DNA of 64,000 nucleotides, taken from NCBI RefSeq assembly GCF_018252635.1, contig NZ_JAGTXM010000001.1:434122-498121 (forward strand), read 5' to 3'. Source of the DNA: Citrobacter amalonaticus. GTDB lineage: Bacteria; Pseudomonadota; Gammaproteobacteria; Enterobacterales; Enterobacteriaceae. Shown here piece by piece: positions 19,615-29,073 of this stretch (within the stretch, counting starts at the first letter, position 1; every line of letters starts with the position of its first letter). Position numbers and translations under genes: made by a program. The notes beneath the pieces are model-generated. The model saw only the letters and a program-made list of their open reading frames with translations. It was not told the origin of the DNA and ran no database searches.

Positions 19615-20085
19615 TTACTTTCCTTGTTCAGGTACCAGTACCGCCTCGTCCGCCATCAGTTGCAGATGCAGGGCAGTAGTATTGTCCAGTCGCAGGCGGT
19701 GCTCCCCTTCGCTGCGATAGCGGGCGAACAACAGCGTCGCTTCCGCCGGGGTACCGCTTAGTGGATTGTCATCAGCGCTAAAGCGGGAGCCGGGAACCAG
19801 TTCCAGCGACCAGACGTGCAAACCGCCAGGGTAATCGCGCTGTAGTTGCGCTCTGGCGTTAAACCACTGCGTTGCTGAAAGCGTCTGTACTACCGGCACA
19901 AGCGAGGCATCGGCAATGGCGACAATATCCACGGCGACTGGGGTGTTATCATTCGCTTGTGCGACGGTGTCGATGACCACCGTCTTTAATTCCACCTGAT
20001 TTGACCAAAATGAACAGCTATTATTAAGCAATGCTAAACAAGTAATAAATATTATTTGTATCAAATGATATCTGCCGTTCGTCAT
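19615..20085 (-). CDS. tssJ: TssJ, T6SS outer-membrane lipoprotein
   Basis: A 156-residue lipoprotein. The signal peptide (about residues 1-23) ends in LNNSC, with the lipidated cysteine at residue 24 followed by Ser, which predicts outer-membrane sorting. The mature part is a small beta-sandwich (VELKTVVIDTVAQAN; LLFARYRSEGEHRLRL), as in TssJ/SciN. It is the first gene of the leftward tss operon, behind an AAAAGGAA site and divergent from tssB. Confidence 0.92.
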   Translation of the reverse strand: MTNGRYHLIQIIFITCLALLNNSCSFWSNQVELKTVVIDTVAQANDNTPVAVDIVAIADASLVPVVQTLSATQWFNARAQLQRDYPGGLHVWSLELVPGSRFSADDNPLSGTPAEATLLFARYRSEGEHRLRLDNTTALHLQLMADEAVLVPEQGK

Positions 20086-20453
20086 ATAAATTCCTTTTAT
20101 ATCGCCGTAAAGAAAGTAATTAATGGTGAGTTTTGTTTAGTTGATTTAAATCATTATTCGGTGTTAATCATTAAATAAACAGGTGAAAACAGAGTGTGCC
20201 CGCAGGGTGAATATAACGGATGGAACATTCACCTTATCATCTACTTTTTTGTATGATATTGATTGATAAGATTTTTAACATTTTTGCGTGACGTTGATCA
20301 ACCAAGGGTATTCTTGTCCAGAAAACAAAAACTGGTTGATATTTATTTTTCGTTGTGTTTTTTATAATAGCGATTGATTTTCTGAAATAACGCTTTCAAA
20401 TAAAGATGCAGGCAGGATTGCATCAGGGATTCTTATTGCAAAAAGGACAAGTT
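20086..20453. promoter_or_regulatory. Bidirectional T6SS promoter region
   Basis: About 370 strongly AT-rich bases between divergent tssJ and tssB; no gene seen. It contains an inverted repeat, GGTGAAT (20206-20212) and ATTCACC (20227-20233), with a 14-base spacer, plus runs of T and A typical of silenced horizontally acquired promoters. H-NS binding and the nature of the dyad's regulator are guesses. I did not find a convincing sigma-54 (GG-N10-GC) element. Confidence 0.6.
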
Positions 20454-20966
20454 ATGGCAGAGAGTATTCAGCATAAACTCAGTCGTATTAGACCTCCACG
20501 GGTACAAATTACTTATGACGTTGAAACGGGTGGAGCAATAGAAAAAAAGGAATTGCCGTTTGTTGTCGGTATTTTGGCCGATTTATCCGGTCAGCCCGCC
20601 TCTCCACCTGAAAAGCTACGCGATCGGCGGTTTGTCGATATCGATCGTGATAATTTTGATGATGTGCTCGGGTCGATAGCACCTCGTCTGGCGCTCCAGG
20701 TGGAAAATCGACTGGCGAATGATGACAGTAAATTCAACATCGAGCTTCATTTCAAAACTATCGAAGATTTCTCCCCGCTCAACATTATCGATCAAGTGAA
20801 ACCCCTTCAGCGTCTGTTCCTTGCCCGCCAGCGCCTGCGCGATCTGCTGACCAAACTGGATGGCAACGACGATCTGGATGCTCTGCTCCAGCAGGTGGTC
20901 AACGATAACGCTGAACTTCAGGCGTTGCGGCCAACAATGGAAGACAAACCAGCTGAAAACGCGTAA
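20454..20966 (+). CDS. tssB: TssB (VipA), T6SS sheath small subunit
   Basis: A 170-residue sheath protein. The sequence MAESIQHKLSRIRPPRVQIT, then LPFVVGILADLSG and RRFVDIDRDNFDDVL, is the classic TssB/VipA N-terminal domain. The C-terminal helix (QRLFLARQRLRDLLTKLDGN) inserts into TssC. The start is set at 20454, where AAAGGACAAG lies just upstream and the family N-terminus begins; an ATG 16 codons earlier is not supported. It lies 17 bases before tssC. Confidence 0.96.
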   Translation: MAESIQHKLSRIRPPRVQITYDVETGGAIEKKELPFVVGILADLSGQPASPPEKLRDRRFVDIDRDNFDDVLGSIAPRLALQVENRLANDDSKFNIELHFKTIEDFSPLNIIDQVKPLQRLFLARQRLRDLLTKLDGNDDLDALLQQVVNDNAELQALRPTMEDKPAENA

Positions 20967-20983
20967 CCGAAAAGGAACGAATA

Positions 20984-22465
20984 ATGGAAACGGTGAAGGA
21001 ACAGGCTGAAACGAGCGGAAAAACGGTCACGTTGAGCGTATTGGATCGCATCATTCAGGAAGGACGCATGGCACGCGATGAACTACAGCAGACCTACGCG
21101 CGCGACATGCTGGAAGAACTGGCGACGCAGATCCTTGATGAAGGCATGACGGTAGAAAGCGACACTGTCGCCATGATTAACCATCGTATCGCGCAAATTG
21201 ACGCGCTCATTAGCGCTCAGCTTAACGAAGTGCTGCACCATCCGGATATGCAGCGTCTGGAGGCCTCCTGGCGTGGGCTTCACCAGTTCGTGATGAATAC
21301 CGAGACCAGTTCACGACTCAAGCTGCGTTTGCTTAACGTCTCGCGTAAAGAGCTGCAAAACGATCTCGAAAAAGCAGTGGAGTTCGATCAAAGCACGTTG
21401 TTCAAAAAATTGTACGAAGATGAATACGGTACTTACGGCGGTAACCCGTATAGCGTACTGGTCGGCGATTATGAATTTGGTCGCCATCCGCAGGACGTGG
21501 CGTTGTTGGAGAAAATGTCGCAGGTTGCGGCAGCGGCCCATGCTCCCTTTATTGCGGCAGCCAGCCCACGTCTGTTTGATATGGGATCGTTTGCTGAGCT
21601 GGGCGTGCCGCGCAGCCTTGCGAAGATTTTCGAAAGTGCTGAGCTTATCAAATGGCGGGCATTCCGTGAGAGCGATGAGTCCCGCTATGTGACGTTAGTT
21701 TTACCTCACGTATTGCAGCGTTTGCCTTATGGCCCGGATACCGTGCCCGTGGAAGGAGTCAACTTTATTGAGGACGTCAACGGTCTGGATGCCAGTAAGT
21801 ATCTGTGGGGTAACGCGGCGTGGAAGCTGGCAAACCGGATCACCGATGCCTTCGCACTATACGGCTGGTGCGCGGCGATTCGCGGCGCAGAAGGCGGCGG
21901 GTTGGTGGAAGATCTCCCGGCGCATACCTTCAGCACCCCATCCGGTGACATCAGTTTGCGTTGTCCGACGGAGATTGCCATTACCGATCGCCGCGAAAAA
22001 GAGCTGAACGATCTGGGCTTTGTTGCTCTGTGCCACAAGAAGAACAGCAACACGGGCGCTTTTTTTGGTGGCCAAACCACTAATCAGGCACGGATCTACA
22101 ACACGCCGGAAGCAAACGCCAACGCGCGCATTTCCGCGATGCTGCCATACATTCTTGCCGCTTCCCGCTTTGCCCATTACCTCAAGGTCATTATGCGCGA
22201 CAAAGTCGGCAGTTTTATGAGCCGCGACGAAATTGAAAGCTATCTCAATAACTGGATTGCCGACTACGTTCTGCTGCGCGATAGCGCGCCGCAGGAGATC
22301 AAAGCCCGTTACCCGCTGCGCGAAGCGCGGGTTGACGTCAGTGAAGTCCCCGGCAAGCCGGGTGTTTATCGTGCCGTCGTTTTTCTGCGCCCGCATTTCC
22401 AACTGGAAGAATTGACCACCTCAATTCGTCTGGTTGCTGAGCTGCCGCCACCGGCAGCTGCCTGA
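20984..22465 (+). CDS. tssC: TssC (VipB), T6SS sheath large subunit
   Basis: A 493-residue sheath protein that polymerises with TssB into the contractile tail around the Hcp tube. Family segments seen are LEASWRGLHQFVMNTETSS (about 89-107), the NPYSVLVGDYEFG region and a C-terminal EVPGKPGVYRAVVFLRPHFQ. Length is normal. AAAGGAA precedes the ATG, and hcp follows by 18 bases. Confidence 0.97.
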   Translation: METVKEQAETSGKTVTLSVLDRIIQEGRMARDELQQTYARDMLEELATQILDEGMTVESDTVAMINHRIAQIDALISAQLNEVLHHPDMQRLEASWRGLHQFVMNTETSSRLKLRLLNVSRKELQNDLEKAVEFDQSTLFKKLYEDEYGTYGGNPYSVLVGDYEFGRHPQDVALLEKMSQVAAAAHAPFIAAASPRLFDMGSFAELGVPRSLAKIFESAELIKWRAFRESDESRYVTLVLPHVLQRLPYGPDTVPVEGVNFIEDVNGLDASKYLWGNAAWKLANRITDAFALYGWCAAIRGAEGGGLVEDLPAHTFSTPSGDISLRCPTEIAITDRREKELNDLGFVALCHKKNSNTGAFFGGQTTNQARIYNTPEANANARISAMLPYILAASRFAHYLKVIMRDKVGSFMSRDEIESYLNNWIADYVLLRDSAPQEIKARYPLREARVDVSEVPGKPGVYRAVVFLRPHFQLEELTTSIRLVAELPPPAAA

Positions 22466-22483
22466 TTAATAAGGAGATAAATC

Positions 22484-22969
22484 ATGGATGCTATTTTTTT
22501 AAAACTGGACGATATCAAGGGTGAAAGTCAGGTTGATGGCTTTAAAGATCAGATTGAGATCATGTCCTACAGCCACAACGTCGCCATGCAGGTGACCAAC
22601 GATGTCAGCAACACCGAACGTACCTCCGGGCGTGCACACGTGGGAGAGATGTCGCTGACCAAGTTTGTCGATCTCGCCACCCCGGTACTCAACGAATACT
22701 GCTGTAGCGGTAAAATGATCAAAGAAGCAAAGCTGACGCTGTGCCGCAATGATGACGGCAAAATGCTGCCCTTTATCGTCTATACCCTGACCAATGTCGT
22801 CATTTCTCACCTGAGCGTAAGCGGCGGGTCCGGCGGAAAACCGGTCGAAACGATGTCGTTGAATTTCACCAAAATCAAATGGGAAATCACCGCGCAGAAA
22901 TCAGAGGGGACTCAGCAGGGAACCAGTTCTTCGGTCTGGGATATGACGATGAATAAGAAAGGGAGCTAA
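22484..22969 (+). CDS. hcp: Hcp (TssD), T6SS tube protein
   Basis: A 161-residue Hcp-family ring protein forming the inner tube and acting as a chaperone for small effectors. MDAIFLKLDDIKGES (1-15), the SYSHNVAMQ strand and the C-terminal ETMSLNFTKIKWEITAQ match the family. There is no C-terminal toxin extension. AAGGAG precedes the ATG. Its stop overlaps the tssE start by one base. Confidence 0.96.
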   Translation: MDAIFLKLDDIKGESQVDGFKDQIEIMSYSHNVAMQVTNDVSNTERTSGRAHVGEMSLTKFVDLATPVLNEYCCSGKMIKEAKLTLCRNDDGKMLPFIVYTLTNVVISHLSVSGGSGGKPVETMSLNFTKIKWEITAQKSEGTQQGTSSSVWDMTMNKKGS

Positions 22970-23349
22970 TGATGAGCTCCTCCATACCGGTTGCGCTACT
23001 CGACAGGCTGGCAGATGAGACTTGCTCACCACGAGAGTCGGTCTATCGGGAATTGCGCAGGTTGTTCAATACCCGTGCGCCGAAGGATGCTGAATCACTC
23101 CCCGCGCTGCTCGCCTGGGGCGTTCCTGAATGGCATGGCATCAATGCCGATGATAATCGGGTGCTCGACTGGTTTTGTCGCCAGCTCAGACGCACGATTT
23201 TGCATCTTGAACCCCGCCTTAAAACGTTGACGGTCAGTGTCAAAGAGGCGCATCACGCCACGCTGGCGCTCCATCTGGAAGCGCAACTGTGGGATGACGA
23301 TGCGCAGTTGACGCTGGATCTGGCGTATCAAAATGGTCGTTGGTGGTAA
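22969..23349 (+). CDS. tssE: TssE, T6SS baseplate protein (gp25-like)
   Basis: A 126-residue gp25/lysozyme-like baseplate protein. The family pattern SVYRELRRLFNTR (about 24-36) and YGVPEW-like WGVPEWHGI are seen. Two consecutive ATG codons (22969 and 22972) overlap or directly follow the hcp stop, with GGGAG upstream, so translation is coupled to hcp. It joins TssF, TssG and TssK in the baseplate. Confidence 0.93.
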   Translation: MMSSSIPVALLDRLADETCSPRESVYRELRRLFNTRAPKDAESLPALLAWGVPEWHGINADDNRVLDWFCRQLRRTILHLEPRLKTLTVSVKEAHHATLALHLEAQLWDDDAQLTLDLAYQNGRWW

Positions 23350-23367
23350 AGCCAACAGGAGAGAACG

Positions 23368-25089
23368 ATGGACGACAGGTTGCTGGAGGATTATTTGCAG
23401 GAACTCCGGTGGTTGCGTGCCGCCAGCGGTGAATTTTCCCGCCAGCATCCGAAGATCGCTGCCCGCCTGCGTATAAGCGAATTTGACTGTCCCGATCCGC
23501 ACGTTGAACGGTTACTGGAAGGGTTCGCCCTACAAAGCGCACGCCTGAACCAGCGGCTGGATGAAGGGTTTAGCGAACTGAGTGAATCGCTTCTGGAACT
23601 GCTCACCCCGCATCTTCTGCGCCCCTATCCCTCATTTGCTACCGCCCGTGTTACGCCCAATCCGCTGGCGGGCGATCTGACGCAGGGCTACACGCTGCCC
23701 GCCGGTACGCCGCTGTACGCGCTGACGGCAGAGGGCGAAACGGTCTGGTGGCGTACCGCATTGCAGCATACGCTGTGGCCGATCGCGATCGATGACCTCA
23801 CCTGGCTCGACGCGAGCGCGGCTCGTCATGCGTGTGGGTTAAGCCAGGCGCGGGGCGCATTGTCGCTTCGGCTTCGTTGTTTACCGCCCTGGCAGTTTTC
23901 CATGCTGACGATGCGCACGCTGCGCATTTATCTGGGGGGAGCTCCGCAGATTAGCGCCATGCTTTTCGACCTGCTGTATGCCCACGCGCTTGGCCCACAG
24001 TCACCGATACCGGTAGGGCTCGAAAATGCGGAGCACCTGTTGGCGAGCGAGTCGGGCGCCGAGTCGAGTGGGCTGGCGTTGAGCGCCTGGATGCACTGCC
24101 CGCAGGCGCTGATGTATTTCGATTTGCCGATCCCGCAGGGGCAGGACGGCGATACCCTGACGCTCTGTATTCCTTTCCGCCGCGCCCCGGACACGGCGCT
24201 GCACCTGACACGGGACGATGTGCGTCTCGACTGCGTACCGGTGGTGAATCTGTTTACGCGAACCTCGGAACCGCTGCCCGTCGGGCACACGCACAGCGAA
24301 TACCGGCTGGTCGCCGATCTCTACGACAAAGAGATGCAAATCTACCGCATTGTTCAACTGTGGATGAGCCGACGCGATGAAGCCTGGCCGGTGCCGCCCT
24401 ATTACGGCGCGCAACAGCATGCTGATGCTCGATGGTTCTGGCATGCGCGGCGACATTATCGGCAGGAGAACGATCTCTGGCTGACGCTGGTGGACAGCCG
24501 TTTTGATCCTTTTGCCGCCGATGAAGAGTCCACGCTGACGGCAACGCTTCTGTGTACCAACGGTGAGTGCGCGTCGTTGCTGGCGGCAGGAACCCCGCTG
24601 GCCTTTGAGTTTCCGGGGCCGATAGCGCAGGCGTGTTTGCTGGGCACGCCGACGAATCCGGGGCAGTCTGTAAGGCAGCGGAACGCACGCTGGAAGTTGG
24701 TTTCCTCGTTGGCGCTCAATCATATGTCGCTGACTGAAGGCGACGAGGCGCTGACGTCACTGAAAGAGATGCTCTCTCTTTATGCCTCTTCGGGAGAATC
24801 GGCGGCGGTCTGGCAGCAGATCGACGGCATCCGCGCGATGCACTGCGAGCGGGTCAGCGAACATTCTGGTCGCGATGTGTGGCGTGGCTGGCGTAATGGC
24901 ATTCGGGTTACGCTGACGCTGGATCCTCAGGCATTTACCGCCAGCAGCCGCCTGCTTTTTGCGGCGATAATCGCCCGTTTTCTGGCGCGTAACGCCACGG
25001 CAAACTGCTTTGTGCATACCGTATTGCAAGATGACTGCGAGGAGATCCCGCTATGGCGCGATACCGCACCCACCCTGCCGATAGTGTGA
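23368..25089 (+). CDS. tssF: TssF, T6SS baseplate protein
   Basis: A 573-residue TssF-family protein. The N-terminus carries YLQELRWLRAASGEFSRQHP (about 8-27) followed by RLRISEFDCPDPHVERLLEG, and LLTPHLLRPYPSFA near residue 77: all hallmarks. It forms the 2:1 wedge with TssG. AGGAG lies upstream. The last 37 bases overlap tssG. Confidence 0.95.
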   Translation: MDDRLLEDYLQELRWLRAASGEFSRQHPKIAARLRISEFDCPDPHVERLLEGFALQSARLNQRLDEGFSELSESLLELLTPHLLRPYPSFATARVTPNPLAGDLTQGYTLPAGTPLYALTAEGETVWWRTALQHTLWPIAIDDLTWLDASAARHACGLSQARGALSLRLRCLPPWQFSMLTMRTLRIYLGGAPQISAMLFDLLYAHALGPQSPIPVGLENAEHLLASESGAESSGLALSAWMHCPQALMYFDLPIPQGQDGDTLTLCIPFRRAPDTALHLTRDDVRLDCVPVVNLFTRTSEPLPVGHTHSEYRLVADLYDKEMQIYRIVQLWMSRRDEAWPVPPYYGAQQHADARWFWHARRHYRQENDLWLTLVDSRFDPFAADEESTLTATLLCTNGECASLLAAGTPLAFEFPGPIAQACLLGTPTNPGQSVRQRNARWKLVSSLALNHMSLTEGDEALTSLKEMLSLYASSGESAAVWQQIDGIRAMHCERVSEHSGRDVWRGWRNGIRVTLTLDPQAFTASSRLLFAAIIARFLARNATANCFVHTVLQDDCEEIPLWRDTAPTLPIV

Positions 25090-25967
25090 TAGCGCAACTT
25101 CGGCGCGAACCCTGGCGATTTTCGCTGGAGCAATGCGTCCGACTGCTCGAACTGAGCGGCGTGTCGCCTGAACTGCGCGGTGAGCTGGGGCTGACCTTTG
25201 CCCCTGCGGAAATTGGCCGTTTGCAGGAGGCGCGGGTAGAGGTACGTAGCCTCGGCCTGGGCGGTGCGGATGGCGTTTTACCCTACGACGGGTTGGAAGC
25301 ACTGCCGCAGGCGGCGCAGGATTTCCTTAACCTGTTTGCGCAGCGGATGATTGAACACGACTGCCGGAGCCGGAGTGTGTATCGACTGGCGACGCCTTAT
25401 GCCCCGCGAGAGCAGGCGGCCGGAGGGGAACTCATGCAGGCGCTGTGCGGTTTTCTGACGACCGCGCGCCCGACAAACATTCCGCTGTCGCTGGTTCAGA
25501 GCGGGTTACTGGTAACCCGGCGGCGATCTGTCGCCGGGTTTGTCGCACTGGTGGCGGCGGTAATGCGCATTTCCGTGTCGGTTGAGGAGTTTGTCGGGCG
25601 CTGGCAACCGCTTTCCGCCGACCAGCAGGGCCGAATGGGGGGGCGGCTGGGGCGTAACAGTATGGCGGGGCGCCACGCCTGGCATCAGCAGGCGTGCCTG
25701 CGGGTGCATTTGTATACCGACAGCGCTGCGCAGTGGCGCGCATTTTTACCCGACGCGGAAGGATTTTCTACGCTGCGTCTGACAGGTCAACTCTGGTTTG
25801 GCGCGGGGATTTCGCTTGAGCTGGTAATGCGCGGTACGCCGACGCTCGACACCTGTCTTTCACGCACCCGCCCTCCGCGTCTGGGGCAGACCGCGCAATT
25901 ACAGAGTCGCAAGCCGCAGCCGTTTTGCTGTCGTCTGCCTCTCAGGAAGGAAGAAAAATGGATTTAA
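25053..25967 (+). CDS. tssG: TssG, T6SS baseplate protein
   Basis: A 304-residue TssG-family protein (ImpH/VasB). The family start WRFSLEQCVRLLE (about 22-34) and central AFLTFYR-like PQAAQDFLNLFAQRMIEH segment are present. It begins inside tssF behind GAGGAG and overlaps clpV by ten bases. Confidence 0.93.
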   Translation: MARYRTHPADSVIAQLRREPWRFSLEQCVRLLELSGVSPELRGELGLTFAPAEIGRLQEARVEVRSLGLGGADGVLPYDGLEALPQAAQDFLNLFAQRMIEHDCRSRSVYRLATPYAPREQAAGGELMQALCGFLTTARPTNIPLSLVQSGLLVTRRRSVAGFVALVAAVMRISVSVEEFVGRWQPLSADQQGRMGGRLGRNSMAGRHAWHQQACLRVHLYTDSAAQWRAFLPDAEGFSTLRLTGQLWFGAGISLELVMRGTPTLDTCLSRTRPPRLGQTAQLQSRKPQPFCCRLPLRKEEKWI

Positions 25968-28498
25968 AAGCGTTGGTCGAACGACTCAACTCACACTGCT
26001 TTCGCGCGCTGGAACAAGCGGCGGAGCGCAGCCGGGCGCAGGGCCACTGGTTTGTTGAACCGGAACATTTGCTGCTGGCCCTGCTGGATGAGGACCAGGG
26101 CGATCTGGCCTGTTGCCTCGGGGAGGCGGCGGTCCCCGCGGATCGGCTGCGTGAAGAGATTCTGCGCACCCAGGCGCAGTTTAAAACCGGCTGTACGCGC
26201 ATGCCGGTCTTTTCCGTCCAGCTAGTGGAACTGCTGGAAGGGGCGATTCTGCTGGCGACCTTCCAGCGTCTTGCGCAGGTGCGTTCGGCGTTACTGCTGC
26301 TGGCATTGCTGACCCGCGAACGGCTACGTAGCCAACTGGCACAGGGGATGCCGTTGTTGCTCGGCATCCAGTCTATAACGCTGGAAAACCAATGGCGGAA
26401 CTGGTGCCGACTATCCGTAGAGGAACAAAGTGGGTCGCCGCCTGACGATCGCCCTGACCATGAAAGCGGCGTACTGGATCAATACACCCACGACCTGACC
26501 CGCGATGCGCGCGAGGGGCGGATCGACCCGATCATCGGGCGCGACGCAGAGATCCGCCAGTGTATCGACATCCTGTTGCGCCGCCGCCAGAACAACCCGA
26601 TTCTGGTGGGCGCGCCGGGCGTGGGCAAAACCGCCGTTGCCGAAGGGCTTGCGCGACGCATCGCTGAAGGCAGCGTGCCGCCGCCGCTGCGTGATGTCGC
26701 TCTGCTGGCGCTGGATCTCGGACTATTGCAGGCTGGTGCAGGCGTGAAGGGAGAATTTGAACAGCGGCTAAAAGGGGTGATCGATGCGGTAAAAAAATCC
26801 CCGCAGCCGATCGTTTTGTTTATCGACGAAGCCCACACGCTGATAGGCGCGGGCGGCGCGGAGGGCGGCAGCGACGCTGCCAACCTGCTGAAACCGGCGC
26901 TGGCACGTGGTGAACTGCGTACCATCGCCGCCACCACCTGGCAGGAGTACAAAAAATACTTCGAGAAAGATCCGGCGCTGGATCGGCGTTTTCAGCGTAT
27001 CCAGATCGAAGAGCCGGACGAGAACAGCGCGGTGGTGATGCTGCGGGCGGTGGCCGATAAGCTGGAAGCGCACCATGGCGTGCAGATCCTTGATAGTGCG
27101 ATCCGCGAGGCGGTACGTCTGTCGCAGCGCTACATCTCCGGACGCCAGCTGCCGGACAAAGCCATCAGCGTGCTCGACACCGCCTGCGCGCGCGTGGCGC
27201 TGGCGCAGCATGATCAGCCGCCACAGCTTGAGGAGATCCGTCAGCAGCAGGCGGCCATCGAAGAAGAGAGCGAACGTCTCAACCGCGAGCTGTTGGTGGG
27301 CGTTGATCATCACGACCGGCTGTGCGAGCTGGAGGCGCAGGCGGAGAAATTGGGTTTTCAGGCTCGGGAAGTGGAAGGGCGCTGGCAGGATGAGCGCCAG
27401 CGGGTCGGCGAGCTGCTCGCCGCTCGTCAGCGGATGCTGAATCTGAGCGAACGGCCCGATGAAGATGACGAAGAACTGGAGCAGCAACTGGTGGAATGCG
27501 CGGCGCTGATTGGCAGGCTGGAAACCACGGCGGCACAGCTACGGGAGGAGATCGCGCTGGTGCCGGACTGCGTGGACCCTGCGACCGTCGCGGCGGTGAT
27601 CGGCGGCTGGACCGGCATTCCGCTCGGGCAAATGCTGACCGACGAAGCCCACGCCCTGCGCACGCTGGTCGAACGCATGAGTGAGCGGGTAATGGGACAA
27701 CAGGCAGCGCTGGAAACCATCGCCCAACGCCTGCGCGCCTATCGCAGCGGCCTGACCGACCCGCAGAAACCGGTCGGCGTGTTCCTGCTGGTGGGCCCAA
27801 CCGGTGTCGGCAAAACCGAAACCGCGTATGCGCTGGCCGACGCCCTGTACGGCGGCGAACGTAACCTGATCACCATTAATCTTTCCGAGTATCAGGAAGC
27901 GCACACCGTCAGCCAGCTTAAAGGCGCGCCGCCGGGCTACGTTGGCTACGGCAGCGGCGGGGCGTTAACCGAAGCCGTGCGCCGTCGTCCCTATTCGGTG
28001 GTGCTGCTTGACGAAATTGAAAAGGCGCACCCGGACGTGCTGGAGGTGTTCTATAACGTTTTCGATAAAGGCGTAATGGAAGACGGCACCGGGCTAATTG
28101 TTGATTTTAAAAACACGGTAATGCTGGCAACCAGCAACGTTGGCGCGGAGCTTATTCTCGACACGCCAGCTTCTGAATTAAACAGCGAGCGGTTTAATGC
28201 GGCATTGCGCGAGGAGTTATTAACCCATTTCCGCCCGGCGTTTTTAGCAAGGATGACCACGGTGGCCTATCGCGCTTTAGATGAAGAAATATTAAAAGGG
28301 ATTGTGCTGGCGAAATTGGAGAAATTAGCGCAGCGGTATTTAGTGGCAACGGGGGAGCGGTTGAATATGGATGATGATTTAGTGAAAAGGGTAATGGAGA
28401 AGTGTAAAGGCGTCGGGGCCAGAGATGTTGAGAATCTGGTGGTTGGGGAAGTGATGGGGAGTGAATTTTTATCATTATTACGAAATATGGATAAATAA
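25958..28498 (+). CDS. clpV: ClpV (TssH), T6SS sheath-disassembly AAA+ ATPase
   Basis: An 846-residue AAA+ unfoldase that recycles contracted TssBC sheath. It has an N-terminal Clp domain (about 1-150), a first AAA domain with Walker A GAPGVGKT (near 218) and Walker B VLFIDEAHTL, a coiled-coil middle region (about 410-530) and a second AAA domain with GPTGVGKT (near 612) and VVLLDEIEKAHPDV. MDLKALVERLN is preferred as start because of AGGAAG upstream. From about 28100 to the stop, base use becomes markedly AT-rich (TTA, AGG and GGG codons), unlike the rest of the gene. Confidence 0.96.
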   Translation: MDLKALVERLNSHCFRALEQAAERSRAQGHWFVEPEHLLLALLDEDQGDLACCLGEAAVPADRLREEILRTQAQFKTGCTRMPVFSVQLVELLEGAILLATFQRLAQVRSALLLLALLTRERLRSQLAQGMPLLLGIQSITLENQWRNWCRLSVEEQSGSPPDDRPDHESGVLDQYTHDLTRDAREGRIDPIIGRDAEIRQCIDILLRRRQNNPILVGAPGVGKTAVAEGLARRIAEGSVPPPLRDVALLALDLGLLQAGAGVKGEFEQRLKGVIDAVKKSPQPIVLFIDEAHTLIGAGGAEGGSDAANLLKPALARGELRTIAATTWQEYKKYFEKDPALDRRFQRIQIEEPDENSAVVMLRAVADKLEAHHGVQILDSAIREAVRLSQRYISGRQLPDKAISVLDTACARVALAQHDQPPQLEEIRQQQAAIEEESERLNRELLVGVDHHDRLCELEAQAEKLGFQAREVEGRWQDERQRVGELLAARQRMLNLSERPDEDDEELEQQLVECAALIGRLETTAAQLREEIALVPDCVDPATVAAVIGGWTGIPLGQMLTDEAHALRTLVERMSERVMGQQAALETIAQRLRAYRSGLTDPQKPVGVFLLVGPTGVGKTETAYALADALYGGERNLITINLSEYQEAHTVSQLKGAPPGYVGYGSGGALTEAVRRRPYSVVLLDEIEKAHPDVLEVFYNVFDKGVMEDGTGLIVDFKNTVMLATSNVGAELILDTPASELNSERFNAALREELLTHFRPAFLARMTTVAYRALDEEILKGIVLAKLEKLAQRYLVATGERLNMDDDLVKRVMEKCKGVGARDVENLVVGEVMGSEFLSLLRNMDK

Positions 28499-28499
28499 T

Positions 28500-29012
28500 A
28501 TGAAACTTCTAGTTGATGAGCAAGGACGGTTTAGTTGGGCAGCAACGAGATCAGCAGTAACTACAAGTTTGAAATTTTCTGATGGGACGAATGATTTTGG
28601 TGCTGGCTCGGAATTTTACAGCACTTGTGCGGGTTGCGGAAGAAAATTACCCATGTGCTGTATGCATTTAGACCATATACTTCCATTTGTATCATATGGA
28701 CATAAATTTATTTCTGAATGTGTATTGTCTTTTTATTCTTTAAACGTTTCACATAATAAAATAAATTCAATGACTGGAGTCGTTCATGGCGGTATTGGTT
28801 ATATACAAGAAAAAACAATTTCGCAATCTACCTTTGGGCGGGAAACGAGTTCAATTAAACAGTTAAATACAATAAGTTCAGAGAACGCCTGGTATAATGA
28901 TTTGGAAAACCTACAGTTTATGTGCATGTCATGTAATACAAGAAAGCAAGACTCTCCGTTTTCTACGGTATTCCCAGGAAGATTCACCATACCTATTAGT
29001 AATAAATTATGA
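28500..29012 (+). CDS. Small HNH nuclease-like protein between clpV and vgrG, candidate T6SS effector
   Basis: A 170-residue protein with an HNH-type zinc/nuclease signature: CAGC (about 43-46), HLDH (56-59), an Asn in LENLQF (about 135) and CMSCNTRK (about 141-148). Two CxxC pairs bracket the histidine motif, as in DNA-cleaving HNH proteins. No signal peptide, membrane segment or partner domain. The gene is very AT-rich against a GC-rich tss background. The ATG comes one base after the clpV stop and no good ribosome site is seen, so translation may be coupled. Position directly before vgrG suggests a secreted DNase cargo; a non-secreted HNH protein is the alternative. I see no obvious immunity gene next to it. 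Confidence 0.8.
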   Translation: MKLLVDEQGRFSWAATRSAVTTSLKFSDGTNDFGAGSEFYSTCAGCGRKLPMCCMHLDHILPFVSYGHKFISECVLSFYSLNVSHNKINSMTGVVHGGIGYIQEKTISQSTFGRETSSIKQLNTISSENAWYNDLENLQFMCMSCNTRKQDSPFSTVFPGRFTIPISNKL

Positions 29013-29073
29013 CTTTATATTAAAAACATTTATCTTTTTATTATATGAAAAAGGCACTAAAAAGGAATTTCCC

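Noticed and set aside
20086-20453. Sigma-54 promoter for the T6SS
   Set aside because: No GG-N10-GC element with the usual TTGC context could be placed with confidence; the region is only generally AT-rich.
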